This document shows, piece by piece, positions 36,985-46,534 of a stretch of 64,000 bases of DNA; the stretch's first letter is position 1; the number at the start of each line of letters is the position of its first letter. The notes beneath the pieces are model-generated. The model worked only from the letters and a program-made list of their open reading frames with translations, did not search any database and was not told the origin of the DNA. Source of the DNA: Shewanella japonica (GTDB taxonomy: Bacteria > Pseudomonadota > Gammaproteobacteria > Enterobacterales > Shewanellaceae); assembly GCF_002075795.1 (NCBI RefSeq), contig NZ_CP020472.1:4396501-4460500 (forward strand). The letters are read 5' to 3'. A program made the translations under genes and the position numbers.

Positions 36985-37917
36985 TTAGCCCAGCTCAACT
37001 CTGTCAGCCAACATTTTCAGCACCCCTTCTCGAAGTGCGCCGCCAGATAAATTTAGCGACTCAATATCAAGCAATTCAAATAAGGCGATTAATATGGCGA
37101 TGCCTGAAGCAAAAGTCGGTGCTTTTTCTTCAGATAAGCCTTGAATATGATGCAAAGATTCATTCTTTTGCGCCAACACTTCATCACGAAATCGATATAA
37201 GACTTTCAGTGTAATGATTTCAGATAGCTCACGATGATTCAGTACCGAAACCACGGACTGAACCGCGCCTGAGGCACCAACCACGCCTTGCCAACCTAGC
37301 TCTCTAAGTAATTCACTATGAGGAAGCAACGCATCAGACACCGCTGCTTTAGCTTGTTCAAAGTGCTGAAGTTGATGAGGGACTTGATTGAAAAACTGTT
37401 GATTAAAGCGCACACAACCAAAATCTAAGCTGGTTTTAAATAGCACTTCGTTGCCATTACCAATAATAAACTCGGTACTTGCGCCGCCAATATCAATCAC
37501 TAAACGCTGGCCATCACCTTCTGTTGTCGCTGCCATGCCTTGATAAATAAGCTCAGCTTCACGTAAACCACTAATCACTTCGATAGGGTGACCTAATATC
37601 GGTAACGCACGTTGATGGAATTCAGCCGCATTAGAAATAACACGGAGTGTTGCTGTGGCAAAAACAGCAACATGTTGCTGAGCGACTTGATGTTTTTCAA
37701 GCATATCAGCAAACATTTGCAAGCAATCAAGACCACGCTGTAACACATGTTCAGCTAAGCGATTATCCTCGCCAATACCTTCAGCCAAGCGCACCTTTTG
37801 CTTATATTTAGCAATAATCGTTGGTTGGCCATCCAATGTTTGGGCAACCAACATATTAAAGCTATTTGAGCCAAGCGTTATCGCGGCGTAACAGGGTAAT
37901 GTAGCTGAAACAGTCAT
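36985..37917 (-). CDS. gppA: Short Ppx/GppA-family phosphatase
   Basis: A 310-residue member of the exopolyphosphatase/guanosine pentaphosphatase family. The actin-like ATPase fold motifs are present: ITLGSNSFNMLVAQ at the N-terminus, the metal/phosphate loop VIDIGGASTEFIIG (about residue 143) and the C-terminal NLSGGALREGVL. E. coli GppA and Ppx are about 500 residues; this protein lacks their C-terminal HD-like and accessory domains, so it is the two-domain short form. Enzymes of this kind remove the terminal phosphate from polyphosphate or pppGpp. It starts 1 base after the rhlB stop, giving an rhlB-gppA operon as in many gamma-proteobacteria. Confidence 0.88.
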   Translation of the reverse strand: MTVSATLPCYAAITLGSNSFNMLVAQTLDGQPTIIAKYKQKVRLAEGIGEDNRLAEHVLQRGLDCLQMFADMLEKHQVAQQHVAVFATATLRVISNAAEFHQRALPILGHPIEVISGLREAELIYQGMAATTEGDGQRLVIDIGGASTEFIIGNGNEVLFKTSLDFGCVRFNQQFFNQVPHQLQHFEQAKAAVSDALLPHSELLRELGWQGVVGASGAVQSVVSVLNHRELSEIITLKVLYRFRDEVLAQKNESLHHIQGLSEEKAPTFASGIAILIALFELLDIESLNLSGGALREGVLKMLADRVELG

Positions 37918-39216
37918 TTACGAGTGTCTGCGATTCCTTTGAGGTGGACGACCACCACTGCGGTGAGCACCATTACGGTTAGCACCATCACGACCACGAG
38001 TCGTTGGGTGTTTACGATGAATACGCACTGGTGGCGGTAAATCATCAAGTAACGCTTCACGATCGTAATTTGTCACTGGAATTGAGTGCTTAATGTAAGT
38101 CTCAATTGCAGGTAAGTTTAATGCATATTCTTCACAGGCAAAACTCACTGACACGCCTTTTTGACCTGCACGGCCAGTACGGCCAATACGGTGAACATAA
38201 TCTTCACAGTCATCCGGTAAGTCATAGTTATATACATGAGATACATCAGAAATATGTAAGCCACGCGCAGCAACATCAGTTGCCACTAACACATCAAGCG
38301 AACCATTAGTAAATTGCTCAAGAATACGAATTCGTTTCTTTTGCGGCACGTCACCTGTCAGTAATCCAACACGATGACCATCACCTTCTAACCATGACCA
38401 TACTTTTTCGCAGCTGTGCTTGGTATTAGAAAATACAATGGCTTTTTCTGGCCAGTCTTCTTCTAATAATGTTAGCAACAAGCGCATTTTGTCATCTGTT
38501 GAAGGGTAAAAAATTTCTTCTTTGATGTTTTTTGACGTTTTTTGCTCAGGCGCAATTTCGACTTTCTCAGGATCATTCATATGATCATAAGCTAGCTCTT
38601 GTACCTTCATTGATAATGTCGCTGAATAAAGCATATTCAAGCGAGATTTCGCATCAGGCATACGTCTAAACAAGAAACGGATATCTTTAATAAAGCCTAA
38701 GTCGAACATACGGTCAGCTTCATCTAATACGACAGCTTGAATCGAGTTCAAACTAATCACACCTTGGCGAACGTAATCAATAATACGACCCGTTGTGCCA
38801 ATAAGGATATCAACACCAGCATCAAGCACTTGGCGTTGAACATCATAGCTTTCACCGCCATAAACAATACCCACTTTTAAGCCGGTATGTTTTTCTAATA
38901 ATTTGGCATCTTTTGCAATCTGAATCGCTAATTCGCGAGTCGGCGCCATGATAATTGAACGTGGCTGATTGACTTGTCGCCCTTCTGGCACGGCAACGGA
39001 TAAAAGATGGTTAAAGGTTGCAACCAAAAAAGCCATTGTCTTGCCAGTACCTGTTTGTGCCTGACCTGCAATATCTTTTTGTTGTAATAAAATGGGGAGA
39101 GATAACGCCTGTATCGGCGTACAAAATTCAAAGCCATTTTCGTTTAAAGCCTGAACAACCTCTGGTTTCAGAGGGAAGTCGGCGAATCTTTGGGTAGATA
39201 AATGTGTTTCGCTCAT
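37918..39216 (-). CDS. rhlB: ATP-dependent RNA helicase RhlB
   Basis: RhlB is the DEAD-box helicase that unwinds RNA for the RNase E degradosome. The 432-residue protein shows all motifs: Q motif FCTPIQALSLP, motif I AQTGTGKT, Ia PTRELAIQ, II DEAD (in VVLDEADRMF), III SAT, V DVAARGLH, VI HRIGRTGRAG. The C-terminal tail is basic and glycine/arginine-rich (about residues 395-432), typical for RNA contact. rraA, encoding an RNase E regulator, is in the same window, but not nearby. It is divergent from trxA; the 144-base gap 39217-39360 holds both promoters. Confidence 0.97.
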   Translation of the reverse strand: MSETHLSTQRFADFPLKPEVVQALNENGFEFCTPIQALSLPILLQQKDIAGQAQTGTGKTMAFLVATFNHLLSVAVPEGRQVNQPRSIIMAPTRELAIQIAKDAKLLEKHTGLKVGIVYGGESYDVQRQVLDAGVDILIGTTGRIIDYVRQGVISLNSIQAVVLDEADRMFDLGFIKDIRFLFRRMPDAKSRLNMLYSATLSMKVQELAYDHMNDPEKVEIAPEQKTSKNIKEEIFYPSTDDKMRLLLTLLEEDWPEKAIVFSNTKHSCEKVWSWLEGDGHRVGLLTGDVPQKKRIRILEQFTNGSLDVLVATDVAARGLHISDVSHVYNYDLPDDCEDYVHRIGRTGRAGQKGVSVSFACEEYALNLPAIETYIKHSIPVTNYDREALLDDLPPPVRIHRKHPTTRGRDGANRNGAHRSGGRPPQRNRRHS

Positions 39217-39360
39217 AGCACAAGCATACTCGTTAGTGTTGCAAAAAAAGACTTAATCGTTTGAAATAGCCCACACGTTTACTTGAAAACTATTTAACCG
39301 CCCCAATATACATGGTAAGCCATTAATAAACTAGCAATGGTGCCAAATCTGGAGATTTAC

Positions 39361-39687
39361 ATGAGCGATAAAATTGTATACCTAAGCGATGACAGCTTCG
39401 AAAATGACGTTATTAACTCAGAATTACCTGTATTGGTAGACTTCTGGGCTGAGTGGTGTGGTCCTTGTAAAATGATTGCCCCAATCTTAGATGACGTAGC
39501 TGAAGAGTACGCAGGTAAGCTAACAGTAGCTAAACTTAACGTTGACCAAAATAATGTTTCACCTGCTAAGTACGGTGTACGTGGCATCCCGACATTATTA
39601 ATGTTCAAAGGCAGCGAGTTAGTAGCGACTAAAGTTGGCGCACTATCTAAGACTCAATTAAAAGAGTTCATCGACGCACAAGCTTAA
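39361..39687 (+). CDS. trxA: Thioredoxin 1
   Basis: The general cytoplasmic disulfide reductant. The 108-residue protein has the active site WAEWCGPCKMIAPIL, the buried Asp (VDFWAEWC), the cis-Pro in VRGIPTLLMF and the standard C-terminus LKEFIDAQ. I start at ATG 39361 (MSDKIV, the normal thioredoxin N-terminus), with GGAG 8 bases upstream; the frame extends to ATG 39337 without a ribosome-binding site. The order rhlB divergent from trxA, then rho, is the classic gamma-proteobacterial arrangement. Confidence 0.97.
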   Translation: MSDKIVYLSDDSFENDVINSELPVLVDFWAEWCGPCKMIAPILDDVAEEYAGKLTVAKLNVDQNNVSPAKYGVRGIPTLLMFKGSELVATKVGALSKTQLKEFIDAQA

Positions 39688-40044
39688 TCAAGCCTCAAAT
39701 CAGAATCACAGCCTATCTGATTGAATGTTGAATATTATTCATAACGAGTGCTGTTGTTAGACTCGTTATTGGCTTAGAGACTCTCATATATGAGAGTCAA
39801 TAACGCTAATCAATCATGACGATGCTGCGCATTTTGAGCTTGAATAGTGATTATCGGCACAATATGTGAACAATTTGTGCCGATAATTAGCTAAAATTCT
39901 GGACGCACACTCCATATAGTGCTAATTTATTCAGCAGATTTTTTCAACTAAACTCCTACTCGCTTATCAATCACACTTTATTTACACCGTTATACCCTAT
40001 GATTGATTGCGGTAAGCATCGTCGCGTAATACAAGACCCCCAAC
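39688..40044 (+). promoter_or_regulatory. trxA-rho intergenic region with two strong hairpins (rho leader)
   Basis: This 357-base region holds a perfect palindrome GACTCTCATATATGAGAGTC (39779-39798) and a hairpin with a 13-bp perfect stem (ATTATCGGCACAA at 39850-39862, TTGTGCCGATAAT at 39875-39887, 12-base loop). Neither is followed by a T run. In E. coli, rho is autoregulated by attenuation in a long leader; these hairpins are plausible structural elements of the same control or operators. No frame with a ribosome-binding site was found. Confidence 0.5.
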
Positions 40045-41310
40045 ATGAATTTAACTGAATTAAAAGACACGTCTATATCGGACCTAGTTTCACTCGCTGA
40101 AAGCATGAAATTAGACAATATGGCCCGTGCTCGCAAGCAGGACATCATTTTCTCAATTCTGAAAGCCCACGCCAAAAGCGGTGAAGATATCTTTGGTGGC
40201 GGTGTATTAGAAATCCTTCAAGATGGTTTCGGATTTTTAAGAAGTTCAGATGGTTCTTACTTAGCAGGCCCTGATGACATTTATGTCTCTCCAAGCCAAA
40301 TTCGACGCTTCAATATGCGTACCGGTGATACCATCTTTGGTAAAATCCGCCCACCAAAAGACGGTGAACGCTATTTTGCCCTGCTAAAAGTCAACGAAGT
40401 AAACTTCGACAAGCCTGAAAATTCTCGTTCTAAAATCTTATTCGAAAACTTAACCCCGCTACATGCAGAAGATCGCCTACGCATGGAACGCGGTAATGGT
40501 TCGACTGAAGATATTACCTCGCGTATTCTTGATTTATACTCTCCTATCGGTAAAGGTCAACGTGGCTTGATTGTCGCACCGCCAAAAGCGGGTAAAACCT
40601 TATTACTTCAAAACATGGCGCAAAGCATTACCTACAACAACCCAGAAGTGGTGTTAATGGTATTACTGATTGACGAACGTCCTGAAGAAGTAACCGAAAT
40701 GCAACGCATGGCAAAAGGTGAAGTGATTGCTTCAACCTTTGATGAGCCAGCTTCACGTCACGTTCAAGTGGCAGAAATGGTTATCGAAAAAGCCAAACGT
40801 TTAGTTGAACACAAAAAAGACGTGGTGATTTTATTAGACTCAATCACGCGTCTAGCACGTGCATACAACACCGTGATTCCATCATCAGGTAAAGTTCTGA
40901 CCGGTGGTGTTGACGCTAACGCCCTGCACCGTCCAAAGCGTTTCTTTGGTGCTGCACGTAACATCGAGCACGGTGGTAGCTTAACCATTATTGCAACAGC
41001 GCTTGTCGATACTGGTTCTAAGATGGATGAAGTCATTTACGAAGAATTTAAAGGTACTGGTAACCAAGAGTTACACCTTTCTCGTAAAGCAGCTGAAAAA
41101 CGTGTTTTCCCAGCGATTGATTTCAACCGCTCAGGTACACGTCGTGAAGAAAAACTTACCACCCCAGATGAACTTCAGAAGATGTGGATTTTACGTAAAA
41201 TCCTTAATCCAATGGATGAAGTTTCAGGCATGGAATTCCTTATCGATAAATTGGCCATGACCAAGACAAACGATGAGTTCTTCACTGCGATGAAACGCGC
41301 TAAAACCTAA
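40045..41310 (+). CDS. rho: Transcription termination factor Rho
   Basis: The hexameric RNA-dependent ATPase that ends transcription at unstructured C-rich RNA. The 421-residue length is normal (E. coli 419). An N-terminal helix bundle (MNLTELKDTSISDLVSLAES) precedes the RNA-binding cold-shock-like domain (GGGVLEILQDGFGFLRSS), then Walker A APPKAGKTLLLQ (about residue 180), Walker B VVILLDSITRLARAYN, the Q loop (PSSGKVLTGGVDANAL) and the R loop (FKGTGNQELHL). All reads as intact and highly conserved. It ends at a strong terminator of its own (41326-41353). Confidence 0.98.
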   Translation: MNLTELKDTSISDLVSLAESMKLDNMARARKQDIIFSILKAHAKSGEDIFGGGVLEILQDGFGFLRSSDGSYLAGPDDIYVSPSQIRRFNMRTGDTIFGKIRPPKDGERYFALLKVNEVNFDKPENSRSKILFENLTPLHAEDRLRMERGNGSTEDITSRILDLYSPIGKGQRGLIVAPPKAGKTLLLQNMAQSITYNNPEVVLMVLLIDERPEEVTEMQRMAKGEVIASTFDEPASRHVQVAEMVIEKAKRLVEHKKDVVILLDSITRLARAYNTVIPSSGKVLTGGVDANALHRPKRFFGAARNIEHGGSLTIIATALVDTGSKMDEVIYEEFKGTGNQELHLSRKAAEKRVFPAIDFNRSGTRREEKLTTPDELQKMWILRKILNPMDEVSGMEFLIDKLAMTKTNDEFFTAMKRAKT

Positions 41311-41325
41311 CGTTTATTCTGCATT

Positions 41326-41354
41326 AAAAAACCACCTATATTGGTGGTTTTTTT
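41326..41354 (+). terminator. Terminator of rho
   Basis: Stem AAAAAACCACC / GGTGGTTTTTT with a short ATATT-type loop and a seven-T tail. Confidence 0.85.
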
Positions 41355-41459
41355 GTGCCTGTACTTTCAACAAGCGGACATGTCAGCATGCAATACTTCA
41401 GTAAAAGCACTGAGAAAAGCTAATTATTTAACACTTTAGGGTTTAGGTACTGTTTTTGA

Positions 41460-42338
41460 TTATGTTCTACTTACTCGGTTTCTAAATCCAAATACCATCA
41501 TTATGAAAAACAGTGTTATATCTAACAAACCTAGTGCGCCACCTTTAGAACTATAACCTTCACTATGCGTTATTTTTACTTGATCAGGGTTTTCTTTAAC
41601 TCTCTTTTTAAAGCTATCCAATTGAGTGTTTAAATTCATAACCATACTATCCGCTGCTTGCTCAAAGCCTTGAATACTATCTGCTCTTAACTCTTCACTT
41701 AAATTAATAGGTGTTGAGCTGCCTGATATCTGACTGGTTCCTGGCGCCCTAAATAGCATCATTTTACTGTCGATATCGTAGACAACTGTATCCATCAAGG
41801 TATTCGTATCATTCTTCTCGCCTGATACCACGTAAGCACCGACAATTGTCCAATAGCTTAGCGATAATATGCCCTCATCGGTAAACTGTACTTGGTCATA
41901 AGAAACCAATGCGATCACATCAATACCATACATAGTTTGTATTTGAGACAAATTAGCAAAACTACCACCAGCAGTTAAATACGCAGAGGGGATCACTTCT
42001 ATGCTGCTAACAAAATCCAACATCCGAAAGTTACTAGCAACACTTTCTAAAATTTCGGTTTTCTTAGATTCCGATAACCCTGCAGAATAACTATTTCCGG
42101 TCCAAGAGTTATGAGATGAGCTATCACTTTTACTTGCAGGAACAAACGCAACACCAACCCGTAACGGGAGAGTTAACTGAGGGATTGCAGGGGTAATAAC
42201 TGCTTCGCTGGACTTTGGATAAAGGTAATCCATCACACTACTTTTGGTATTCACTTGCTGCGAAGCGCATCCAGATAACAACAGCATAGCCAGTATGCTG
42301 ACCAACCTAATGTTCTTATTTAACGGCCAATAAATCAT
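41460..42338 (-). CDS. Rhombotarget lipoprotein with C-terminal GlyGly-CTERM-like anchor
   Basis: A 292-residue lipoprotein with two processing signals. The N-terminal signal has a lipobox LLSGC (Cys at about residue 24). The C-terminus has a Gly-Gly (SKGGALGLLD), a hydrophobic stretch (ITLFFIMMVFG) and a basic end (FRNRVSRT), the pattern of GlyGly-CTERM substrates cleaved by the intramembrane protease rhombosortase; the overall sequence fits the rhombotarget lipoprotein family. The middle holds a conserved globular part (LRVGVAFVPAS, MYGIDVIALVSYDQVQF, TVVYDIDSKMMLFRAPG). I use ATG 42338, preceded by GAGGGA; an upstream in-frame ATG at 42404 would put polar residues before the signal. No rhombosortase gene is in the window. 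Function is unknown. Confidence 0.85.
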   Translation of the reverse strand: MIYWPLNKNIRLVSILAMLLLSGCASQQVNTKSSVMDYLYPKSSEAVITPAIPQLTLPLRVGVAFVPASKSDSSSHNSWTGNSYSAGLSESKKTEILESVASNFRMLDFVSSIEVIPSAYLTAGGSFANLSQIQTMYGIDVIALVSYDQVQFTDEGILSLSYWTIVGAYVVSGEKNDTNTLMDTVVYDIDSKMMLFRAPGTSQISGSSTPINLSEELRADSIQGFEQAADSMVMNLNTQLDSFKKRVKENPDQVKITHSEGYSSKGGALGLLDITLFFIMMVFGFRNRVSRT

Positions 42339-42728
42339 AAATCCCTCTATGTTATTTTGGTGCTTATCTATTGCGAGTCCTTGATCCGCAACTGCCACAA
42401 ACACTCATGATCAATACTCTTCAAACATCTGAATCAAATGATTAAATAAAAATGACTATATCATTACTGCACATGATTGCATCGGATAAATTTAAACCTA
42501 AATAAACATGCTCGATTAACATGTGATGCTCTTGGAATGTAAAACTGATAGTAGTACTGGTAGTAGTATTGATATTAATAATGGAATAAGTGATTTTCGC
42601 CGGGAGTCAATTTCCACAGCTAATGTGAGAAATAATCTAACGCTATAAATATTGTGAGTACGATAAAGCCGCTAAACAGTATATGTTAAGCGGCTTTTTT
42701 GAGGGTTAAACTCCAAGTTTTAAACTGA
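42339..42728. other. Intergenic region between the rhombotarget lipoprotein and phsC
   Basis: About 390 bases. It contains the phs terminator (42665-42700) and a short trinucleotide-rich stretch (TAGTAGTACTGGTAGTAG, 42550-42567). No gene is supported; the lipoprotein promoter should lie close to 42360-42450. Confidence 0.5.
42665..42700 (-). terminator. Hairpin after phsC
   Basis: Stem AAAGCCGCT / AGCGGCTTT with a 16-base loop, about 30 bases past the phsC stop. Leftward transcripts would run from the stem into TTATCG, a poor T tail, while the plus-strand reading ends in six T; it may act in both directions. Confidence 0.6.
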
Positions 42729-43676
42729 CTAACTGATATAACTTTGCCCTGCATACACCACGAAGTGACGTAAGGCTAATACCCCAAGAATGGTGCTACA
42801 AGAAACCGTGATTAAAAACCCTTTTGTATGACGCCATGACTTAGGTGCAATCGTGCTAGCAAGCACTGGCACAACTAAACCTAAACCAACAACCCCTAAC
42901 CAGAATACACTCGCCCACGTTCCTGTAGTGATGGCTGACGTTGCCGCTTGCGCTGCAGGGCCTGAAAAGTTAAGCCCAACAAACAATAACACTAGACATA
43001 AGGCTTCGTTAAAGGCCACAGGATATTCGATACGATGCACTTGCTCGATACAGTCAGATTCTTTTTTGCTAAAGAATAAGGTCGCAACCAAAATGTTACC
43101 TGCCGAACCTACCGACAAAGCTGATGCTAAAAATAGTGCAGGTAACACAGCAGTATTTAATATCGGGTAGCTAATCAACGCTGATAATAAAAAGCCTGTG
43201 TAAACCCCAACCCCTATCGCCAATATAAAGATCAACTTGTTAAGGCTATTCTCAAGTTGGCGACATACTTTAGCCACGCCAGCTAACCAGGGTGCATATT
43301 TAAGTAGCTGCTTTTCAAACACTAAACCAGCAAATATAAACACCAGCGGGATATAAAATAATAATGCTAATACCCCCCAAGCCATCACCGAAGTAAAGTT
43401 GTAGTTAAGCAGAATATGGTAAAACTCAAATGGCTTGGTTAAATCAAGCACTAATAGCGCCATGCCTAGACAAATAGAGACAGGGCCAACTACCGCTGCG
43501 GCTTTGATCACCGGTAACCCTTCTGTCGGTAAACCTCGGCTTTGCTTGTACCATTTGAGCCCTATTGCCACCAGCATTGAACCTGCTGATAACCCTGCCA
43601 TAAATAAATACACTGCGATTATCCAGTTCCAGACGACTGGATCGTATTGCTCCATTGAGCCCCAGATATTATTCAT
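42729..43676 (-). CDS. phsC: Thiosulfate/polysulfide reductase membrane subunit (NrfD/PsrC family)
   Basis: A 315-residue integral membrane subunit that takes electrons from menaquinol and passes them to PhsB. It is of the NrfD/PsrC type: about eight hydrophobic helices, beginning with the family pattern WNWIIAVYLFMAGLSAGSML near residue 16 and FNEALCLVLLFVGLNF in the second half. It has no haem-ligand His pattern, unlike Salmonella PhsC, a cytochrome b. Its ATG overlaps the phsB stop (ATGA, 43673-43676), so it is translationally coupled. In S. oneidensis the equivalent psrABC operon supports both thiosulfate and polysulfide reduction. Confidence 0.9.
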   Translation of the reverse strand: MNNIWGSMEQYDPVVWNWIIAVYLFMAGLSAGSMLVAIGLKWYKQSRGLPTEGLPVIKAAAVVGPVSICLGMALLVLDLTKPFEFYHILLNYNFTSVMAWGVLALLFYIPLVFIFAGLVFEKQLLKYAPWLAGVAKVCRQLENSLNKLIFILAIGVGVYTGFLLSALISYPILNTAVLPALFLASALSVGSAGNILVATLFFSKKESDCIEQVHRIEYPVAFNEALCLVLLFVGLNFSGPAAQAATSAITTGTWASVFWLGVVGLGLVVPVLASTIAPKSWRHTKGFLITVSCSTILGVLALRHFVVYAGQSYIS

Positions 43677-44245
43677 GCTTTGATCCCTCCTTTACGGCTA
43701 GGAATACGATAAACCCTTGGCTCGGTGCCTAGATTCACTTTTTGTTGGTAATGATTTTTGGTGTCTAGCAACTGACTCACTTCAGAAGTTAAATCATTGG
43801 CATCACCAAAGGTCAGCGCTTGGGTTGGACACACTGCCACACAAGCAGGATCTTCACCTCGAGCTAAACGGGTTTCTTTACAGAAGTCACACTTGTCCGG
43901 CACGCGGGTTTCAGGATTAATAAAGCGCACTTTGTAAGGACACGCCGCCACGCAATACAAGCAACCAACACACTTACCTTCATTGATGGATACAATGCCA
44001 TCATCGTTGACATAAGCCGCTCCAGTTGGACAGACTTTCACGCAAGGTGCGTTTTCACATTGCTCACATGACACGCGGTTGTATTTAAAATGCAGGTGAG
44101 GGAAATTACCGTAAGGCCCCTCAACTCTTACCTGAATACGGGTCACCGACTCAGGGACATTATTTTCACTGCGACAAGCGACATTACACGCTTGGCAGCC
44201 AATGCACTTATTTTCATCGTGCACAAGGACATAACGTTTAGTCAT
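43673..44245 (-). CDS. phsB: Thiosulfate/polysulfide reductase iron-sulfur subunit
   Basis: A 190-residue ferredoxin-like electron carrier with four four-Cys clusters: CIGCQACNVAC, CEQCENAPCVKVC, CVGCLYCVAAC, and CDFC...CVAVC, so it should hold four [4Fe-4S] centres as in PsrB, DmsB and NrfC. It has no signal peptide of its own and would be carried across the membrane with PhsA through the Tat pathway. It begins 12 bases after the phsA stop, and phsC overlaps its end. Confidence 0.94.
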   Translation of the reverse strand: MTKRYVLVHDENKCIGCQACNVACRSENNVPESVTRIQVRVEGPYGNFPHLHFKYNRVSCEQCENAPCVKVCPTGAAYVNDDGIVSINEGKCVGCLYCVAACPYKVRFINPETRVPDKCDFCKETRLARGEDPACVAVCPTQALTFGDANDLTSEVSQLLDTKNHYQQKVNLGTEPRVYRIPSRKGGIKA

Positions 44246-44257
44246 AATGAACTCCGA

Positions 44258-46534
44258 TTAAATCTTGGCTATTTTGACGCCGGTAGTATGTAGGTTCATA
44301 CCTGTTACCGGAGCCGTGACATGAGGAAGTAAGTTACCGCAATGAATACCCTTGCCTGTGGCACGCGCAAGCTCTTTGTTTTTAGAGCCACAACCCATAT
44401 AAGCAAATACGGTATCAGGACGAATACCTGGCGTGACTAAGGCATAACCCTCTTCGCTGCCTGTATCATTGAAGATACGAATTTTATCGCCGCTCGAAAT
44501 CCCCATATGTCCCGCTGTTATCGGGTGGATCCACAAGGCATTATCAGACATCAAGTTAGCCAGCATAGGGACATTTTGCGTTGCGCCATTGGTATGTACG
44601 GCGACCTTACCTTGGATGAAAAATAGCTCATCAGCTTTTTTCATGGTGACTTCGCGGTATTTAATCACGCCGCGCCCAGGTGCCATTTTTTCCACTTTAT
44701 CTGAGCTTAATTCAATCTTGCCTGACGGTGTTTTAAAGCTCAGATGGCTGGCATAAGTGCTATCTTCATCTGGCGCTTTTGCATTAGCGTATTCAGTTAC
44801 AAACGCATTCACCATGCTCGGTTCACGTAACATTAATGGTTTGCCGTAGCTTACCCAGCCATCACGCTTAATTTTATCCAGCAAGCTAATATCTTTATTC
44901 ACTTGGAACATCTGCAAGGTCTGCATATTTTCCCAAGGGAAGTACTCACCTAGGCCTAATTTATCTGCCACCTCTTTCCAAATCTGCCAGCTTGGCTTAG
45001 TGTCACCAATGGTATCGACCACCCGCTGGCGCACGTAATAAGCTGGGTTCTTGCCTGACTTATCCTTAATTTCTTCATCACGTTCAAGGTAGGTAGATTC
45101 AGGTAGGAACACATCGGCATAAGCTGCGCTTTCGGTGATGTATAAGTCGCATGCGACAACAAAGTCGAGCTTTTTCATCGACTCTACAATCCGTGCTCTG
45201 TCGGTCATGGTTTGCATTGGGTTGGTGCGGCTCATAACCCAGCCGTGTAATTGATAAGGCACTGCTTCAAGGGTGGCATCTAAAATGCTTTGATACACCC
45301 CGCCTGATGACCACAATAATGCGTATTGCTCATCGACCATATCAATACGTTTAGCATCAATTTTAGGAAGGTTTTTCACCCCTGGCTTTGACAAGGTTGG
45401 CGCTACGGTTTCGCCAGCATATTTATTGTAGCTAGACGCTTTTTTACCGAAATATAAGCCACCTTTACGCTCAATATTGCCCACTAACACGTTGGCGGCA
45501 TATAGCGCACGGCGCATTTCAAACTCTTCAGTTGTAAATGAGGCTCGGTGACCAAAATCCACTAATGCATGAGGCGCTGCAGCAGCGTATTCATGGGTAA
45601 TACGGCGAATATCTTCAGCGGGGACATCACTTATCGCTTCAGCCCATTCAGGTGTGTAGTTTTTAACTTCTTTGGCAAACTCATCAAAGCCTTCAACGTA
45701 CTGTGCGACGAAGTCTTTATCGTATAAATCATCATTAATCAGGGTATGACAAATCGCCAAGGCAACCGCTACATCTGTACCTGGTTTAATGGCGTACCAC
45801 TCATCAGCTTTATCAGCCACGATAGAAAAGCGTGGTTCAAATACCACTAGCTTGGCGCCCTTTTCCATTTGTGCATTCATCATCCCGCGCGTTTCAGACA
45901 TATTAATGCCTTCATACAAGTTATGACCGAAGTTGATGATGTACTTGGAATTACTTAAATCACGTTTAATTTTGCCACCAAAGATGGCTTTAGCTGCAAC
46001 CACATAACCAGCTGGACAAGTCGATGCGTGAGTAAAGGTATTTGGGCTGCCAAAGGTTTTGGCGAGATGAAAAAGGTGGCTTTCAAGCGAGCCAGACTTA
46101 GAAGAAAATGCAACAGACTCTGCGCCGTGTTTGGCTTTAATTTTATTGAGGTTTTCAGCTATCAGGCTGTAGGCTTCATCCCACTCGATTTCAGCCCATT
46201 TGCCTTCGCCACGTTCCCCCACTCGCTTAAGCGGCTTAACAATACGCTGCTTATCGTAAAGTAAACTATGACCAGCGCCACCACGGGCACACACAGCCCC
46301 GCCAAATGACTTCGCTTTTTTATTCCCTAAAATAGAAACGTTTTTGCCGTTTACTACTCGAGCAGAAATAGGACAACGTGTTGAACACATCTCGCAGCTA
46401 CTTGCGACTAGCTCTTCACTCCCTTGCACAGTGACGCTACCCAACGCAGCAATCGAGCCTGGCAGCGCAGCGAGTGCACAACCTGCTGTGCCTGCTCCTG
46501 CGCCTTTGATAAAGGTTCGCCGATCTAGTTTCAT
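44258..46534 (-). CDS. phsA: Thiosulfate/polysulfide reductase catalytic subunit (molybdopterin)
   Basis: The 758-residue catalytic subunit reduces thiosulfate to sulfide and sulfite (or polysulfide to sulfide) in the periplasm with a Mo-bis-MGD cofactor. The N-terminus has a twin-arginine signal (DRRTFIKG, then AGTAGCALAALPGSIA), so export is by Tat, encoded at 12.1-13.5 kb. The first [4Fe-4S] binding set is CEMCSTRCPISA...GAVCARGG, and the Mo ligand Cys lies in THASTCPAG (about residue 170), as in PsrA/PhsA. The ATG at 46534 is preferred since GGGAGAAG lies 5-12 bases upstream; a longer frame starts at 46555. Two palindromic operators and a CRP-like site lie upstream. In Shewanella such genes are called phsA or psrA. 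Confidence 0.93.
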   Translation of the reverse strand: MKLDRRTFIKGAGAGTAGCALAALPGSIAALGSVTVQGSEELVASSCEMCSTRCPISARVVNGKNVSILGNKKAKSFGGAVCARGGAGHSLLYDKQRIVKPLKRVGERGEGKWAEIEWDEAYSLIAENLNKIKAKHGAESVAFSSKSGSLESHLFHLAKTFGSPNTFTHASTCPAGYVVAAKAIFGGKIKRDLSNSKYIINFGHNLYEGINMSETRGMMNAQMEKGAKLVVFEPRFSIVADKADEWYAIKPGTDVAVALAICHTLINDDLYDKDFVAQYVEGFDEFAKEVKNYTPEWAEAISDVPAEDIRRITHEYAAAAPHALVDFGHRASFTTEEFEMRRALYAANVLVGNIERKGGLYFGKKASSYNKYAGETVAPTLSKPGVKNLPKIDAKRIDMVDEQYALLWSSGGVYQSILDATLEAVPYQLHGWVMSRTNPMQTMTDRARIVESMKKLDFVVACDLYITESAAYADVFLPESTYLERDEEIKDKSGKNPAYYVRQRVVDTIGDTKPSWQIWKEVADKLGLGEYFPWENMQTLQMFQVNKDISLLDKIKRDGWVSYGKPLMLREPSMVNAFVTEYANAKAPDEDSTYASHLSFKTPSGKIELSSDKVEKMAPGRGVIKYREVTMKKADELFFIQGKVAVHTNGATQNVPMLANLMSDNALWIHPITAGHMGISSGDKIRIFNDTGSEEGYALVTPGIRPDTVFAYMGCGSKNKELARATGKGIHCGNLLPHVTAPVTGMNLHTTGVKIAKI

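Noticed and set aside
42550..42567. TAGTAG-type trinucleotide stretch as a microsatellite
   Set aside because: Too short and imperfect to be a meaningful repeat.
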